Below are positions 16,721 to 24,101 of a DNA stretch of 34,885 nt, in pieces. The stretch is from the NCBI GenBank assembly GCA_947454025.1, contig CANGIZ010000018.1, positions 1 through 34,885 on the forward strand. Reading direction: 5' to 3'. A program made the position numbers and the translations under genes. Positions within the stretch are counted from its first letter, which is position 1; every line of letters starts with the position of its first letter. The notes under the pieces are model-generated. The model ran no database searches, was not told where the DNA came from, and saw nothing but the letters and a program-made list of their open reading frames with translations. This stretch comes from Bacteroidota bacterium (GTDB lineage: Bacteria; Bacteroidota; Bacteroidia; Chitinophagales; Chitinophagaceae).

Positions 16721-17860
16721 ATGACAAAGCAATTTTTACTTTTCCTGTTATGTTTTTTAGGAATTACTGCTGCTGTTTTTGCGCAAGCCAGTAAGGCCGA
16801 AGAAGGTCTTGGACAAATTATAAAGGACAACAAAGTTGTTGGATTTTCGGTAGCCGTTGTAAAGAATCATAAAATTATATATACCCACTCATTCGGTATG
16901 CAGGATATTGAAAAAAATATTCCTTTAACCGATAACGCAATGTTCAGAATTGCTTCCATTTCAAAATCATTCACTGCAACTTCAATCATGCAATTGGTGG
17001 AAGCTAATAAATTATCATTAGACGATGATTTTAGCAAGCTCGTTGGATTTAAAGTACGCAATCCAAAATTTCCTGAAACGGTTATTACCCTTAGAATGAT
17101 TTTATCGCATACTTCGTCGGTAAATGATAGTCAAGGCTACTTTACTTTGGATGTAATTAATCCTGCAAAGAATCCAAATTGGGCCAAATGTTATAATGAC
17201 TATGAACCAGGCAAAGGTTACGCTTATTGTAATTTAAATTTTAACATGACAGGTGCAGTAATAGAAAAAGTATCAGGAGAAAGATTTGACCAATATGTTA
17301 AGCATCATATTTTAGATCCATTAGGCTTGTATGGCGGCTATTGCGTTGACTCATTAGACAAAACAAGGTTTGCTACTTTATATGAATACAATAAGGATTC
17401 TGCTAAGTTTATTGCAGCCACAGCTGCCTACAACCCAAGAAGCGAGGAAATAAAAAATCATATACTGGGCGAAACCACACCCATTTTTTCTCCGACCGGT
17501 GGAATGAAAATTAGTGCCACCGATTTAGCAAAATACATGATCATGCATAGCCGTCATGGAAAATATAAAGGAGGCCGCATTATTTCAAAAAGCAGTTCCA
17601 TTCAAATGCAAACAAAACTATCTGACGATGAAGGATACGGACTTGCTCTAGAAACTACCGACAAGTTAATACCAGGTGAAACCATGTGTGGACATACTGG
17701 ATCGGCTTATGGCTTATACAGTGCCATGTTTTTTAACTCAAAAAAGAAGTTCGGCATCGTAGTGATTTGCAATGGTTGTGGGCCTACCTATGATACCGGA
17801 TTTAACACCGTTATTAAAAGTGCAGTGAATTGTTTGTATGACACATTTATAAAAAATTAG
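16721..17860 (+). CDS. Exported serine hydrolase, class C beta-lactamase/penicillin-binding fold
   Basis: The protein has 379 residues and a signal peptide (1-22, VFAQA). The three active-site motifs are present: SISK (Ser79, Lys82), YCN (Tyr169, Asn171) and HTG (325-327). SHTS at 129-132 also fits the family. Such enzymes include D-aminopeptidases, esterases and peptidases as well as AmpC; sequence alone does not show a true beta-lactamase, and resistance should not be assumed. Unusually many Cys (YCN, GYCVD, MCGHTG, CNGCG) hint at disulfides. It appears to be monocistronic and ends 21 nt from a convergent hydrolase. Confidence 0.9.
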   Translation: MTKQFLLFLLCFLGITAAVFAQASKAEEGLGQIIKDNKVVGFSVAVVKNHKIIYTHSFGMQDIEKNIPLTDNAMFRIASISKSFTATSIMQLVEANKLSLDDDFSKLVGFKVRNPKFPETVITLRMILSHTSSVNDSQGYFTLDVINPAKNPNWAKCYNDYEPGKGYAYCNLNFNMTGAVIEKVSGERFDQYVKHHILDPLGLYGGYCVDSLDKTRFATLYEYNKDSAKFIAATAAYNPRSEEIKNHILGETTPIFSPTGGMKISATDLAKYMIMHSRHGKYKGGRIISKSSSIQMQTKLSDDEGYGLALETTDKLIPGETMCGHTGSAYGLYSAMFFNSKKKFGIVVICNGCGPTYDTGFNTVIKSAVNCLYDTFIKN

Positions 17861-17881
17861 TCATTAGTATTGTGCAATAAT

Positions 17882-19318
17882 TTATTTTGTTGAAATAGTC
17901 TTAGTTAACCAACTACCAATATATTCTAATACTTCCGGCTCAATGGTAGTTGCTAACTCACCATATTCCTGCACAGTACATTTACTACATTTTTGGAATA
18001 AATGATTCAATCCTTCAAATTGCTTAATAGTATAATTTTTGTTCTTAGCATTTTTTAATGCTACTTCAATTCCTTTTAAATCAACTGTTGCTGGCACTTG
18101 AATATCCGCACTACCGTTCATCGCCAATACTGGGCATTTTAGTTTTTGCAGGTTGGGTTGAGGATTATAGGCTGCGAAATATTTCATCCAATTTCCTGAA
18201 AATGCTTCTGCCATTGATTTTGCATAGGCATTAATATCCGACTCATCCTTAATGGCAGTTATACGCTTTGCTAGTGACTTATCTGTTTTGTTATACCAAT
18301 CTTTTACAATCTCATTTGCTTTAATAATTGCATCTTCTTTATAATCAATTTTACTGATTGATTTCATTAAGCTTTTATACAAAGGAATATAGGCATCAAT
18401 GGCTTCCTTATCTATTCCCAATGATGTTAAATAGAGTTCATTTTGAATTGCCATCATTTCAGCGATTTCAATACCCGGTCCTGCCATTAAAATAACAAAG
18501 GCAACCGACTTGTTACTTGCAGCAACCATCGGTGCAATAATTCCTCCCTCACTATGTCCTAGCAATCCAATTTTATTAGTATCCACCAACGCTAAAGTTT
18601 TAGCATAACGAATATGCTCTTCTACATCCATTGCAAAGTCGGCAGATGTGCTTTTACTGAAGTCACCTGATGATTTACCCGCGCCTCTATCATCTACTCT
18701 TAATACGGCAAACCCTTTTTTTGTAAGATCGTCTGCAAGGACTGCAAAAGGTTTGTGATTCATAATCGTTTCATCTCTGTCCTGTTTGCCACTCCCAGTA
18801 ATTAAAATAACTAATGGGTATTTTTTTTGATCAGATGGATAAGTTAAAGTGGCACCATAAGTTAACTTGGTATTTAAACCCTGATATACTGTGTCAATGG
18901 ATTGATATAGAAACGGAGGCTGGGGAGTTTGCGGCTTTACAACTATCACTTCTTTTTGGTCTGCTATAAAAGGCTCCATATTCAATGGAAAGCTCATGCC
19001 TGATTGTCCCCAAGTACCTTCTATTTTATCACCCGTACTATTTAACGTCCCAGTATAAGATGCGCCAATCATTTTAACTTCAATAGTTAACTGATTGTTT
19101 ATAAAATCCGTTTTTGAGGAAGGAATGCCCTTTGCTTTTTGAGCTGGCACATCCCAGTTAGAAGTATAAGACTTATCTGCATTTTGAATCAGGTGTAATC
19201 TTAATTCAATTTTTTGTCCGCCAGCATTTAATTGGCCTGTCCAATTTTCAATAGGTTGTTGGCTCCAAGCAGGAAAAAGAAATCCTATAAAATGAAAGGA
19301 TAAAATATATTTTTTCAA
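17882..19318 (-). CDS. Exported alpha/beta hydrolase with N-terminal beta-domain (S33-like)
   Basis: The protein has 478 residues and a signal peptide ending AWSQQ near 20. Residues 24-115 form a beta-rich domain (WTGQLNAGGQKIELRLHL, GTWGQSGMSFPL) seen in this hydrolase group. The alpha/beta hydrolase domain has LITGSGKQDRDE (172-183), VDDRGAGKSSG, nucleophile elbow GHSEGG (254-259, Ser256), acid in MNGSADIQV and His in GLNHLFQKC. Ester or peptide hydrolysis in the periplasm is likely. The only start that keeps the signal peptide is a TTG at 19318 (MKKYILSF). A perfect -7 box at 19359-19366 gives it its own promoter. Confidence 0.88.
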   Translation of the reverse strand: MKKYILSFHFIGFLFPAWSQQPIENWTGQLNAGGQKIELRLHLIQNADKSYTSNWDVPAQKAKGIPSSKTDFINNQLTIEVKMIGASYTGTLNSTGDKIEGTWGQSGMSFPLNMEPFIADQKEVIVVKPQTPQPPFLYQSIDTVYQGLNTKLTYGATLTYPSDQKKYPLVILITGSGKQDRDETIMNHKPFAVLADDLTKKGFAVLRVDDRGAGKSSGDFSKSTSADFAMDVEEHIRYAKTLALVDTNKIGLLGHSEGGIIAPMVAASNKSVAFVILMAGPGIEIAEMMAIQNELYLTSLGIDKEAIDAYIPLYKSLMKSISKIDYKEDAIIKANEIVKDWYNKTDKSLAKRITAIKDESDINAYAKSMAEAFSGNWMKYFAAYNPQPNLQKLKCPVLAMNGSADIQVPATVDLKGIEVALKNAKNKNYTIKQFEGLNHLFQKCSKCTVQEYGELATTIEPEVLEYIGSWLTKTISTK

Positions 19319-19358
19319 AGGTCGTCGGTTTATAATAAAATGATTAAAATTTGAATAT

Positions 19359-19366
19359 CAAATCTA
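19359..19366 (-). promoter_or_regulatory. -7 promoter box TAGATTTG for the alpha/beta hydrolase
   Basis: This perfect TAnnTTTG match on the minus strand lies in the 53-bp gap between the GNAT stop and the hydrolase TTG start, 40 nt upstream of that start. Confidence 0.55.
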
Positions 19367-19371
19367 ATCAA

Positions 19372-19833
19372 TTATAAACTCTTTTCCATATAAACAACGC
19401 CTTCGTTAGGATTATGGTAATAGGCTTCGATAGTGTAAAAGCCATTGTTACTGTATAATTTTATAGCAGGTAACATCGTATCCAAAGTATCCAATCGCAT
19501 GCACGCATAGCCATTCAACTTTGCGCGCGTACAAAGCCTATCTAATAGTTGTTGACCAATACCTTTGCCTCTATGACTGGGCATAATATACATGCGTTTT
19601 AATTCACAAATACCCTCACCAATTTTTCGATAAGCAGCACATGCAATAGGTAGTTGCTGTTCATAAACAAGCAAAAGGCAGCCCGTGGGGCTGCCATACA
19701 TGCTATGAATCATATTTAATTCTTCCTCAAATTTTTGAAATGCCAAACTTATATTCAATGAATTTGCATATTCTTGAAATAATTCAATGGCATCATTGAA
19801 ATGACTTTCTGTTTGAGGGATAATGTATTCCAA
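19372..19833 (-). CDS. GNAT family N-acetyltransferase
   Basis: This 153-residue cytoplasmic protein has motif A in CELKRMYIMPSHRGKGIGQQLLD, with the acetyl-CoA loop RGKGIG, and motif B in LPAIKLYSNNGFYTIEAYYHNP. The acceptor is unknown. The start is a TTG at 19833 (MEYIIPQTESHF); the next in-frame Met lies about 45 residues in and would remove the first fold elements. The start lies 4 nt after the stop of the PepSY-like gene, so the two are co-transcribed and perhaps translationally coupled. Confidence 0.88.
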   Translation of the reverse strand: MEYIIPQTESHFNDAIELFQEYANSLNISLAFQKFEEELNMIHSMYGSPTGCLLLVYEQQLPIACAAYRKIGEGICELKRMYIMPSHRGKGIGQQLLDRLCTRAKLNGYACMRLDTLDTMLPAIKLYSNNGFYTIEAYYHNPNEGVVYMEKSL

Positions 19834-19837
19834 TAAC

Positions 19838-20359
19838 TTAACTTAATAAAATGAGTACAATAGAAGCAACAATACCTAGTACTGTTAAAATGACTCCGCT
19901 GCTAAATGCTTTGGTGCCAGGCTTAAACATCCAAAAAGCCGATACACACATAAAGAATAATGCCACTGCAAAAATGACTGTAAAATAGTGCACGATGCCT
20001 TTGCTGTTTGACTTGTGTAATTCTGTAACTGCTTTAACCCAAGCATACCATTCCTTAGTAACATATTTCACTTCACCAGTAGCTGCATTATAAAAGCCAT
20101 CTTTAAAATACATCATAGTGCCCTCGGTTTTTTCAACCTTAAACTCTCTTTGCTTAATGGCCTTTCCTAATTTTTCAGCATCTAAATTAGTTTCGATTGT
20201 TTTTTCGTTTTTCACTTCGTGCTTTAACAAGGAAGTGTCTCTATAGGTTTGTATGATTCCGCTTAATGCATATATCACTACTAAACCCACAATAAAAAAG
20301 CCTATTTTATTGTGTAAGTCGCGCATGGTCCTGCGCATTTTTGTTGAAGTTTGCTCCAT
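19838..20359 (-). CDS. PepSY-associated TM helix-like membrane protein
   Basis: The protein has 173 residues. The N terminus KMRRTMRDLHNKIGFFIVGLVVIYALSG resembles the start of PepSY_TM proteins, with a His before the first membrane helix (about 17-38). A central soluble part (50-105) contains a PepSY-like stretch (TMMYFKDGFYNAATGEVKYV), then ELHKSN and VHYFTVIFAVALFFMCVSAFWMF, and a last helix at about 150-172. PepSY_TM proteins are often tied to iron or heme uptake and reduction at the inner membrane; that role is inferred. It precedes the GNAT in a two-gene unit. Its 133-bp upstream gap holds two short inverted repeats and a one-mismatch -7 box. Confidence 0.7.
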   Translation of the reverse strand: MEQTSTKMRRTMRDLHNKIGFFIVGLVVIYALSGIIQTYRDTSLLKHEVKNEKTIETNLDAEKLGKAIKQREFKVEKTEGTMMYFKDGFYNAATGEVKYVTKEWYAWVKAVTELHKSNSKGIVHYFTVIFAVALFFMCVSAFWMFKPGTKAFSSGVILTVLGIVASIVLILLS

Positions 20360-20463
20360 TATATTGTTTTAACAAATGTTTAGACAACAAGTTATTAAAA
20401 AAGTTTATTCGAGTTGGAATAAATTAGCTTTAATATGAAAATTACGCGGTTATCTAATTGTTA

Positions 20464-20497
20464 ACTAATAGGTATTAGTGTAATAAGCAAGCTTATT
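20464..20497. repeat. Two adjacent short inverted repeats upstream of the PepSY-like gene
   Basis: ACTAATA-gg-TATTAGT (20464-20479) and AATAAGC-aa-GCTTATT (20482-20497) are both perfect 7-bp dyads, 2 nt apart. The second overlaps the stop codon of the SGNH hydrolase. They may be a weak terminator for that gene or operator sites for the PepSY/GNAT unit; there is no U-tract to decide. Confidence 0.35.
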
Positions 20498-21152
20498 TAA
20501 TCAAATAAGGGCGCATGGCTTTTTGCCAAATTACATAACCAGCAGGTTGCATATGTAAGCGATCTCCTACATATAGTTCTTCTCGCATTTGTCCTTTCGC
20601 ATCCAACATGGCATCATAAATATCAATGAAGGCAGCGTTTTGCTGCGTAGCAACAAATTTTTTAATTATAGCATTAACTGCTTTTACTTTGGTTTGAATA
20701 CTTGCTCTAACAGGGCTAGGTTTAATTGAAACAAAAGCAATATTGGCATTTGGTAAATTAATACGAATCATGCTAAACAAGGTTTTGAATCGATTAACTA
20801 CTTCACTCACTGAAACACTATCAGCACTTGCCAAATCATTTTCGCCACAATAAATGACCACTTGTTTAGGTTGATAAGGAAGAATAACATCGTATGTGTA
20901 ACGAATTACATCTTGTAAAGTGGAACCTCCGAAGCCTCTATTAATAATGGTATAACCTGGAAAATAAGCGGGTACATCTTGCCATTTTGTAAAAGAGGAG
21001 CTACCTACGAATAATATGGAATTTAGAGCAGGTTTTTGAATTGCATCCAATTTTTTAAAAGCAACAATGTCCTGCCAGAATGCAGGGTCGGTTTGAGCAT
21101 TGACTAAGTAAGTATTCAGTAAGAATGCAAAAAGAAGAAAATGTTTTTTCAT
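20493..21152 (-). CDS. Exported SGNH/GDSL-family hydrolase
   Basis: The protein has 219 residues with a signal peptide ending LVNAQ at 20. All four SGNH blocks are seen: GSSS at 50-53 (nucleophile probably Ser52), GFGGS at 73-77, GEND at 103-106 (Asn105) and DRLHMQPAGY with Asp197 and His200. The family removes acyl or acetyl groups from carbohydrates and lipids in the envelope; the substrate is not known. The ATG at 21152-21150 lies inside one arm of a perfect 17-bp inverted repeat that fills the gap from the upstream SDR gene, which could limit translation of this gene. Confidence 0.9.
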   Translation of the reverse strand: MKKHFLLFAFLLNTYLVNAQTDPAFWQDIVAFKKLDAIQKPALNSILFVGSSSFTKWQDVPAYFPGYTIINRGFGGSTLQDVIRYTYDVILPYQPKQVVIYCGENDLASADSVSVSEVVNRFKTLFSMIRINLPNANIAFVSIKPSPVRASIQTKVKAVNAIIKKFVATQQNAAFIDIYDAMLDAKGQMREELYVGDRLHMQPAGYVIWQKAMRPYLIK

Positions 21153-21191
21153 AAATTGGATGACCGTTTAAGTTATCCAATTTATGAAAAA
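21145..21191. repeat. Perfect 17-bp inverted repeat burying the SGNH hydrolase start codon
   Basis: Plus-strand arms TTTTTCATAAATTGGAT (21145-21161) and ATCCAATTTATGAAAAA (21175-21191) are exact reverse complements with a 13-nt loop. It occupies the entire gap between the SDR stop (21193) and the hydrolase gene, and the hydrolase ATG is in the stem. In the minus-strand mRNA the hairpin has no following U-run, so it is a poor intrinsic terminator. A translation-control or RNA-processing hairpin, or a protein-binding palindrome, fits better. Confidence 0.8.
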
Positions 21192-21192
21192 T

Positions 21193-21915
21193 TTATGGAT
21201 TCATCATATTAAACCCAGCAACAATAGTGTCATTATTGGCTTTTAACCTGCCTTCGCTCATTCCAAAAGTAAGTTCATAACTTCCATTTTTTAATTGCTC
21301 AAAAATGGTTTCTATAAATTCACTCACTGGAGGATAGGCATCGTGAATACCTTTGCCACCCAAATCGGTATTTAAAGCTGGGGGAATTACTTCAATAACT
21401 TCAATGTCAGCCTCTTTTAATTGACGTCTTAAGGATAATGTAAAAGAACGCATAAATGCCTTGGTTGCACAATATACCGGCGCTTTAGCCAAAGGTATAA
21501 AAGCAAGTCCCGAAGTTACATTCATAATAGTTTTGATGGACTTTAAACCAGCAAACAAATTAGCTAAATGAATGGGAGCCAAAATATTGGTTGTGATTTC
21601 TTCATGCGCTCTCTCATAAAAATTATCTTCCTCTACACCCATCCAATTTTGAATACCAGCATTATTAATGAGCACATTGGTGTCAGGGTGATTTTCTTCT
21701 ACCCAGTTTAACAAGTCTATTCGCTCGGACTCATCCGACAAATCACAAACTTTAGTAATCACATTAGGGAATTTAGCTGCAGTTTCGGCCAAGACAGCTG
21801 CTCTTCTACCACATACAATAACCGTATTGCCTTCCTGAATAAACCTTTCTGTTAAGCCTAGGCCTATTCCACTACCACCACCTGTAATTAATATTTTATT
21901 TCCTGAGATTTGCAT
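21193..21915 (-). CDS. Short-chain dehydrogenase/reductase (SDR), DltE-like
   Basis: This 240-residue cytoplasmic protein has the NAD(P) motif TGGGSGIG (11-18), NNAG (84-87), catalytic Ser135, and YCATK (Tyr148, Lys152). CGRR after the second strand suggests preference for NADPH. The tail (SEGRLKANNDTIVAGFNMMNP) matches the DltE-like group of predicted oxidoreductases. The substrate is unknown; the DltE name does not prove a role in D-alanylation. It may be read together with the downstream SGNH gene, but the perfect hairpin between them makes coupled expression doubtful. The start ATG at 21915 directly precedes the first Rossmann strand. Confidence 0.92.
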   Translation of the reverse strand: MQISGNKILITGGGSGIGLGLTERFIQEGNTVIVCGRRAAVLAETAAKFPNVITKVCDLSDESERIDLLNWVEENHPDTNVLINNAGIQNWMGVEEDNFYERAHEEITTNILAPIHLANLFAGLKSIKTIMNVTSGLAFIPLAKAPVYCATKAFMRSFTLSLRRQLKEADIEVIEVIPPALNTDLGGKGIHDAYPPVSEFIETIFEQLKNGSYELTFGMSEGRLKANNDTIVAGFNMMNP

Positions 21916-21994
21916 ATGAGTCTATTTTTGAATTTTAAATAAGTTTGTAAAGAAGACTAATTTAATATAACAAAGTAAATGTAAAATAGTTCAA

Positions 21995-22936
21995 TTAGAA
22001 ACTAAAAGTGAGGTGTGCAATAGCCTTCCAATTTAAATTAGTTTGAGCAGCTGCATATTCTTGACGAATGGGTGCTTGTATGTTCACGCCAAAAGATATT
22101 TTCTTTACACCAACTTCAATGCCGCCCAATAAATTAACACTATGTCCACCTGTTCGATACGTCCCATTGTCAATGCCTTCAGTAAGGCTGATTAAATGTC
22201 CGTCTAATTTATTGCCTTCGTTATTTTCGAATTGCAAACCCAAATTGGGTGTTAGCACTTTATTCTTATTATTAAAATTATAATAAGTTATGGTATTTAA
22301 AATAAGCTTATTCCCAAATTGATACCCGTATTTATTTTGTGTGTTAATTTTATAATTGATATTACTTGCAATTCCCCAATTTTCAACCTGATATAGGTCC
22401 CTTGTGTTTAAAATGAAATCAGTACTTCCTGTTCCCATTTGCGCATTTACATCCGCCAAAGTAACATCTGGATCTCGAGGATCTACACTAAAACTACCCG
22501 TATTTAATTTTACGCCTCCTCCAATCCACAGCTGATGCAATACGCTCTTTTTATCATTCACAATATGGTGACTGTTTATTAATTGATAATTTGTCAGGAT
22601 AGTAATATCACCCAAACCCACATTATCATTCTTTCCATCATCACTTACTTGTTTATTGTATTGGTAAGGAATAAATGTGAATATTTGCCATTTTTTTGAC
22701 AAATTAAACCCCGACCAAATTTCATAAGACTGATAGGTGTTGCTAGTATATTGTGAAGGATCGTTTTTTAAGACCGTTTTATAATCGCTAAAATTGTATC
22801 TAACGCCAATGAATTTGGAGTCAAAATTAGGATACATACCTAAATATAAATTACCGCCACCGCATCCGCAAATACTGCATGCATTTGCATTATAAGCCAA
22901 TAACAATATAGTTATGGCCATGAAAATTTTCTTCAT
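21995..22936 (-). CDS. Exported beta-barrel-like protein with N-terminal CSICGCGGG motif
   Basis: The protein has 313 residues. Cleavage of the signal peptide after NANA (19) would leave a mature N terminus starting with CSICGCGGGN (Cys20, Cys23, Cys25), a likely metal-binding motif. The rest alternates polar and aromatic strands (FIGVRYNFSDY, WQIFTFIPYQYN, GLGDITILTNYQL, LWIGGGVKLNTG, NLLGGIEVGVKKISFGVNIQ) and ends WKAIAHLTFSF with a terminal Phe, as outer-membrane barrels do. I know no assigned function for this recurrent Bacteroidota type. It follows the CNGKC protein gene by 34 bp and forms a unit with it. Confidence 0.75.
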   Translation of the reverse strand: MKKIFMAITILLLAYNANACSICGCGGGNLYLGMYPNFDSKFIGVRYNFSDYKTVLKNDPSQYTSNTYQSYEIWSGFNLSKKWQIFTFIPYQYNKQVSDDGKNDNVGLGDITILTNYQLINSHHIVNDKKSVLHQLWIGGGVKLNTGSFSVDPRDPDVTLADVNAQMGTGSTDFILNTRDLYQVENWGIASNINYKINTQNKYGYQFGNKLILNTITYYNFNNKNKVLTPNLGLQFENNEGNKLDGHLISLTEGIDNGTYRTGGHSVNLLGGIEVGVKKISFGVNIQAPIRQEYAAAQTNLNWKAIAHLTFSF

Positions 22937-22970
22937 ACTTGAATTAATTAATTGTAATAAAATTTAAATG

Positions 22971-23351
22971 CTAAATAGTATTACAATTGGAAGGCGGGCG
23001 AAAAATTGAACTTAAATAGTTGGAAGCAAATAAAATATTGTGATTAGTATACAATTTTGAATTATATACTATGCAAAATGCTAAAGAAGGAAAAAAAGAT
23101 TTTGAAGATAAAACTACATCTGGTTGATTAAATTTAGGCGCAGTGGTTCCAGCTCCTGTATCACCTTCTTGCTTTTTTAATTTTTTAAGCATCTGACACT
23201 TACCATTACAATGTAACATTGGCTTAGCCTTATTCACACAGGCATTTTTATAGTCATTTAAATTGACCATGTAATCTGCTAACACAAGGGATCTTGAGAA
23301 AGTATGTGCTATAAGCGCAGTGAATAATAATATGACAATGGTATATTTCAA
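22971..23351 (-). CDS. Small exported Cys-rich protein with HCNGKC motif
   Basis: This 126-residue protein has an N-terminal signal or anchor segment (MKYTIVILLFTALIAHTFSR), a conserved-looking DYMVNLNDYKNACVNKAKP, then HCNGKCQMLKKLKKQE (Cys48, Cys52) and a variable tail. Small Bacteroidota proteins with CNGKC motifs are often found beside metal-linked outer-membrane genes, and a role like that of HYC_CC_PP proteins is possible but unproven. The start must be TTG at 23351 to keep the signal segment. A perfect -7 box ends 7 nt upstream, so the mRNA may be leaderless. The CSICGCGGG barrel gene follows by 34 bp. Confidence 0.7.
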   Translation of the reverse strand: MKYTIVILLFTALIAHTFSRSLVLADYMVNLNDYKNACVNKAKPMLHCNGKCQMLKKLKKQEGDTGAGTTAPKFNQPDVVLSSKSFFPSLAFCIVYNSKLYTNHNILFASNYLSSIFRPPSNCNTI

Positions 23352-23358
23352 ACTAGCG

Positions 23359-23366
23359 CAAAGATA
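23359..23366 (-). promoter_or_regulatory. -7 promoter box TATCTTTG for the CNGKC/CSICGCGGG unit
   Basis: This perfect TAnnTTTG match on the minus strand lies 7 nt upstream of the TTG start at 23351, in the 80-bp divergent gap with the methyltransferase gene. Its place leaves little or no 5' leader. Confidence 0.6.
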
Positions 23367-23431
23367 ATCGATTGCAATAAAAAAATAAATAATTATAGCT
23401 GATAAAAGTCATTTATCACTATTTTCAACGA

Positions 23432-24064
23432 ATGAACTACCCGGTTGGCTTACTAAAAGCAACAGAAAAATTAGAAATTTATATTCCAATTCCAGAATTG
23501 GTGAAGCCAACTTATGAACTATTGATCGAAAAAAATCCTACTACCCCTTTCCCATTTTGGGCTAAAATATGGGCTTCTTCTAAAGCATTAACGCAATATT
23601 TAAACGCTAATCCCAATTTAATAAAAGGGAAGTGTGTTGTGGAGATGGGGGCAGGAATAGGTATTCCAAGTTTATCTATTGTAAAACTGGCTAAGGAGCT
23701 TATGATTAGCGACCATGACAGTGATGCAGTTGCATTACTCGAAAAGAATATTGAACTTCTTGTTTTAAAGAATGCCAGCGCTAAATGCATAGACTGGAAT
23801 GATATGCAAGAAGATATTGTTGCAGATGTTATATTGTTAAGTGATATAAATTATGCACCAGATCAATTTGATTCCTTAATCCACTTGATTGAAAATCAGA
23901 TATTAAAAGGAACGCTCATTATTATAGCAACACCTCAGCGTATCATGGGCACTTCATTTATAAATGCAATCGGGCCTTATATCAAAGAATCCAATGTTAT
24001 AACAATAAATGAGGAAAGTACTCAAACCGACATAAAGCTTATCGTATTGAGCAAAAAAGTTTAA
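23432..24064 (+). CDS. Class I SAM-dependent methyltransferase, lysine methyltransferase-like
   Basis: This 210-residue cytoplasmic protein has PFPFWAKIWASSKALTQYL (39-57), the SAM-binding motif VVEMGAGIGIPSL (69-81), an acidic motif in MISDHD, and the post-motif LLSDINYAPD at 136-144. The last resembles the DxxY of METTL21/ETFB-lysine-type and nicotinamide N-methylase-like enzymes. It probably methylates a protein side chain or small molecule; the target cannot be read. The following DUF4153 gene starts 37 bp downstream on the same strand and may be co-transcribed. Confidence 0.8.
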   Translation: MNYPVGLLKATEKLEIYIPIPELVKPTYELLIEKNPTTPFPFWAKIWASSKALTQYLNANPNLIKGKCVVEMGAGIGIPSLSIVKLAKELMISDHDSDAVALLEKNIELLVLKNASAKCIDWNDMQEDIVADVILLSDINYAPDQFDSLIHLIENQILKGTLIIIATPQRIMGTSFINAIGPYIKESNVITINEESTQTDIKLIVLSKKV

Positions 24065-24101
24065 ATTTAGGTAGGCGTTTATTCAAATTAAAAACATAAA
24101 T

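Noticed and set aside
16721-17860. True beta-lactamase resistance gene
   Set aside because: The SxxK, YxN and HTG motifs are shared by many non-lactamase serine hydrolases, and no AmpR-type regulator or mobile element is nearby.
17868-17879. TATTG-tg-CAATA dyad between convergent genes as a terminator
   Set aside because: The arms are only 5 bp with a 2-nt loop and no T-tract, so it is too weak to call.
21145-21191. The 17-bp inverted repeat as an invertible promoter or transposon terminal repeat
   Set aside because: A 13-nt spacer is too short for an invertible switch or an element, and no recombinase or transposase gene lies in the window.
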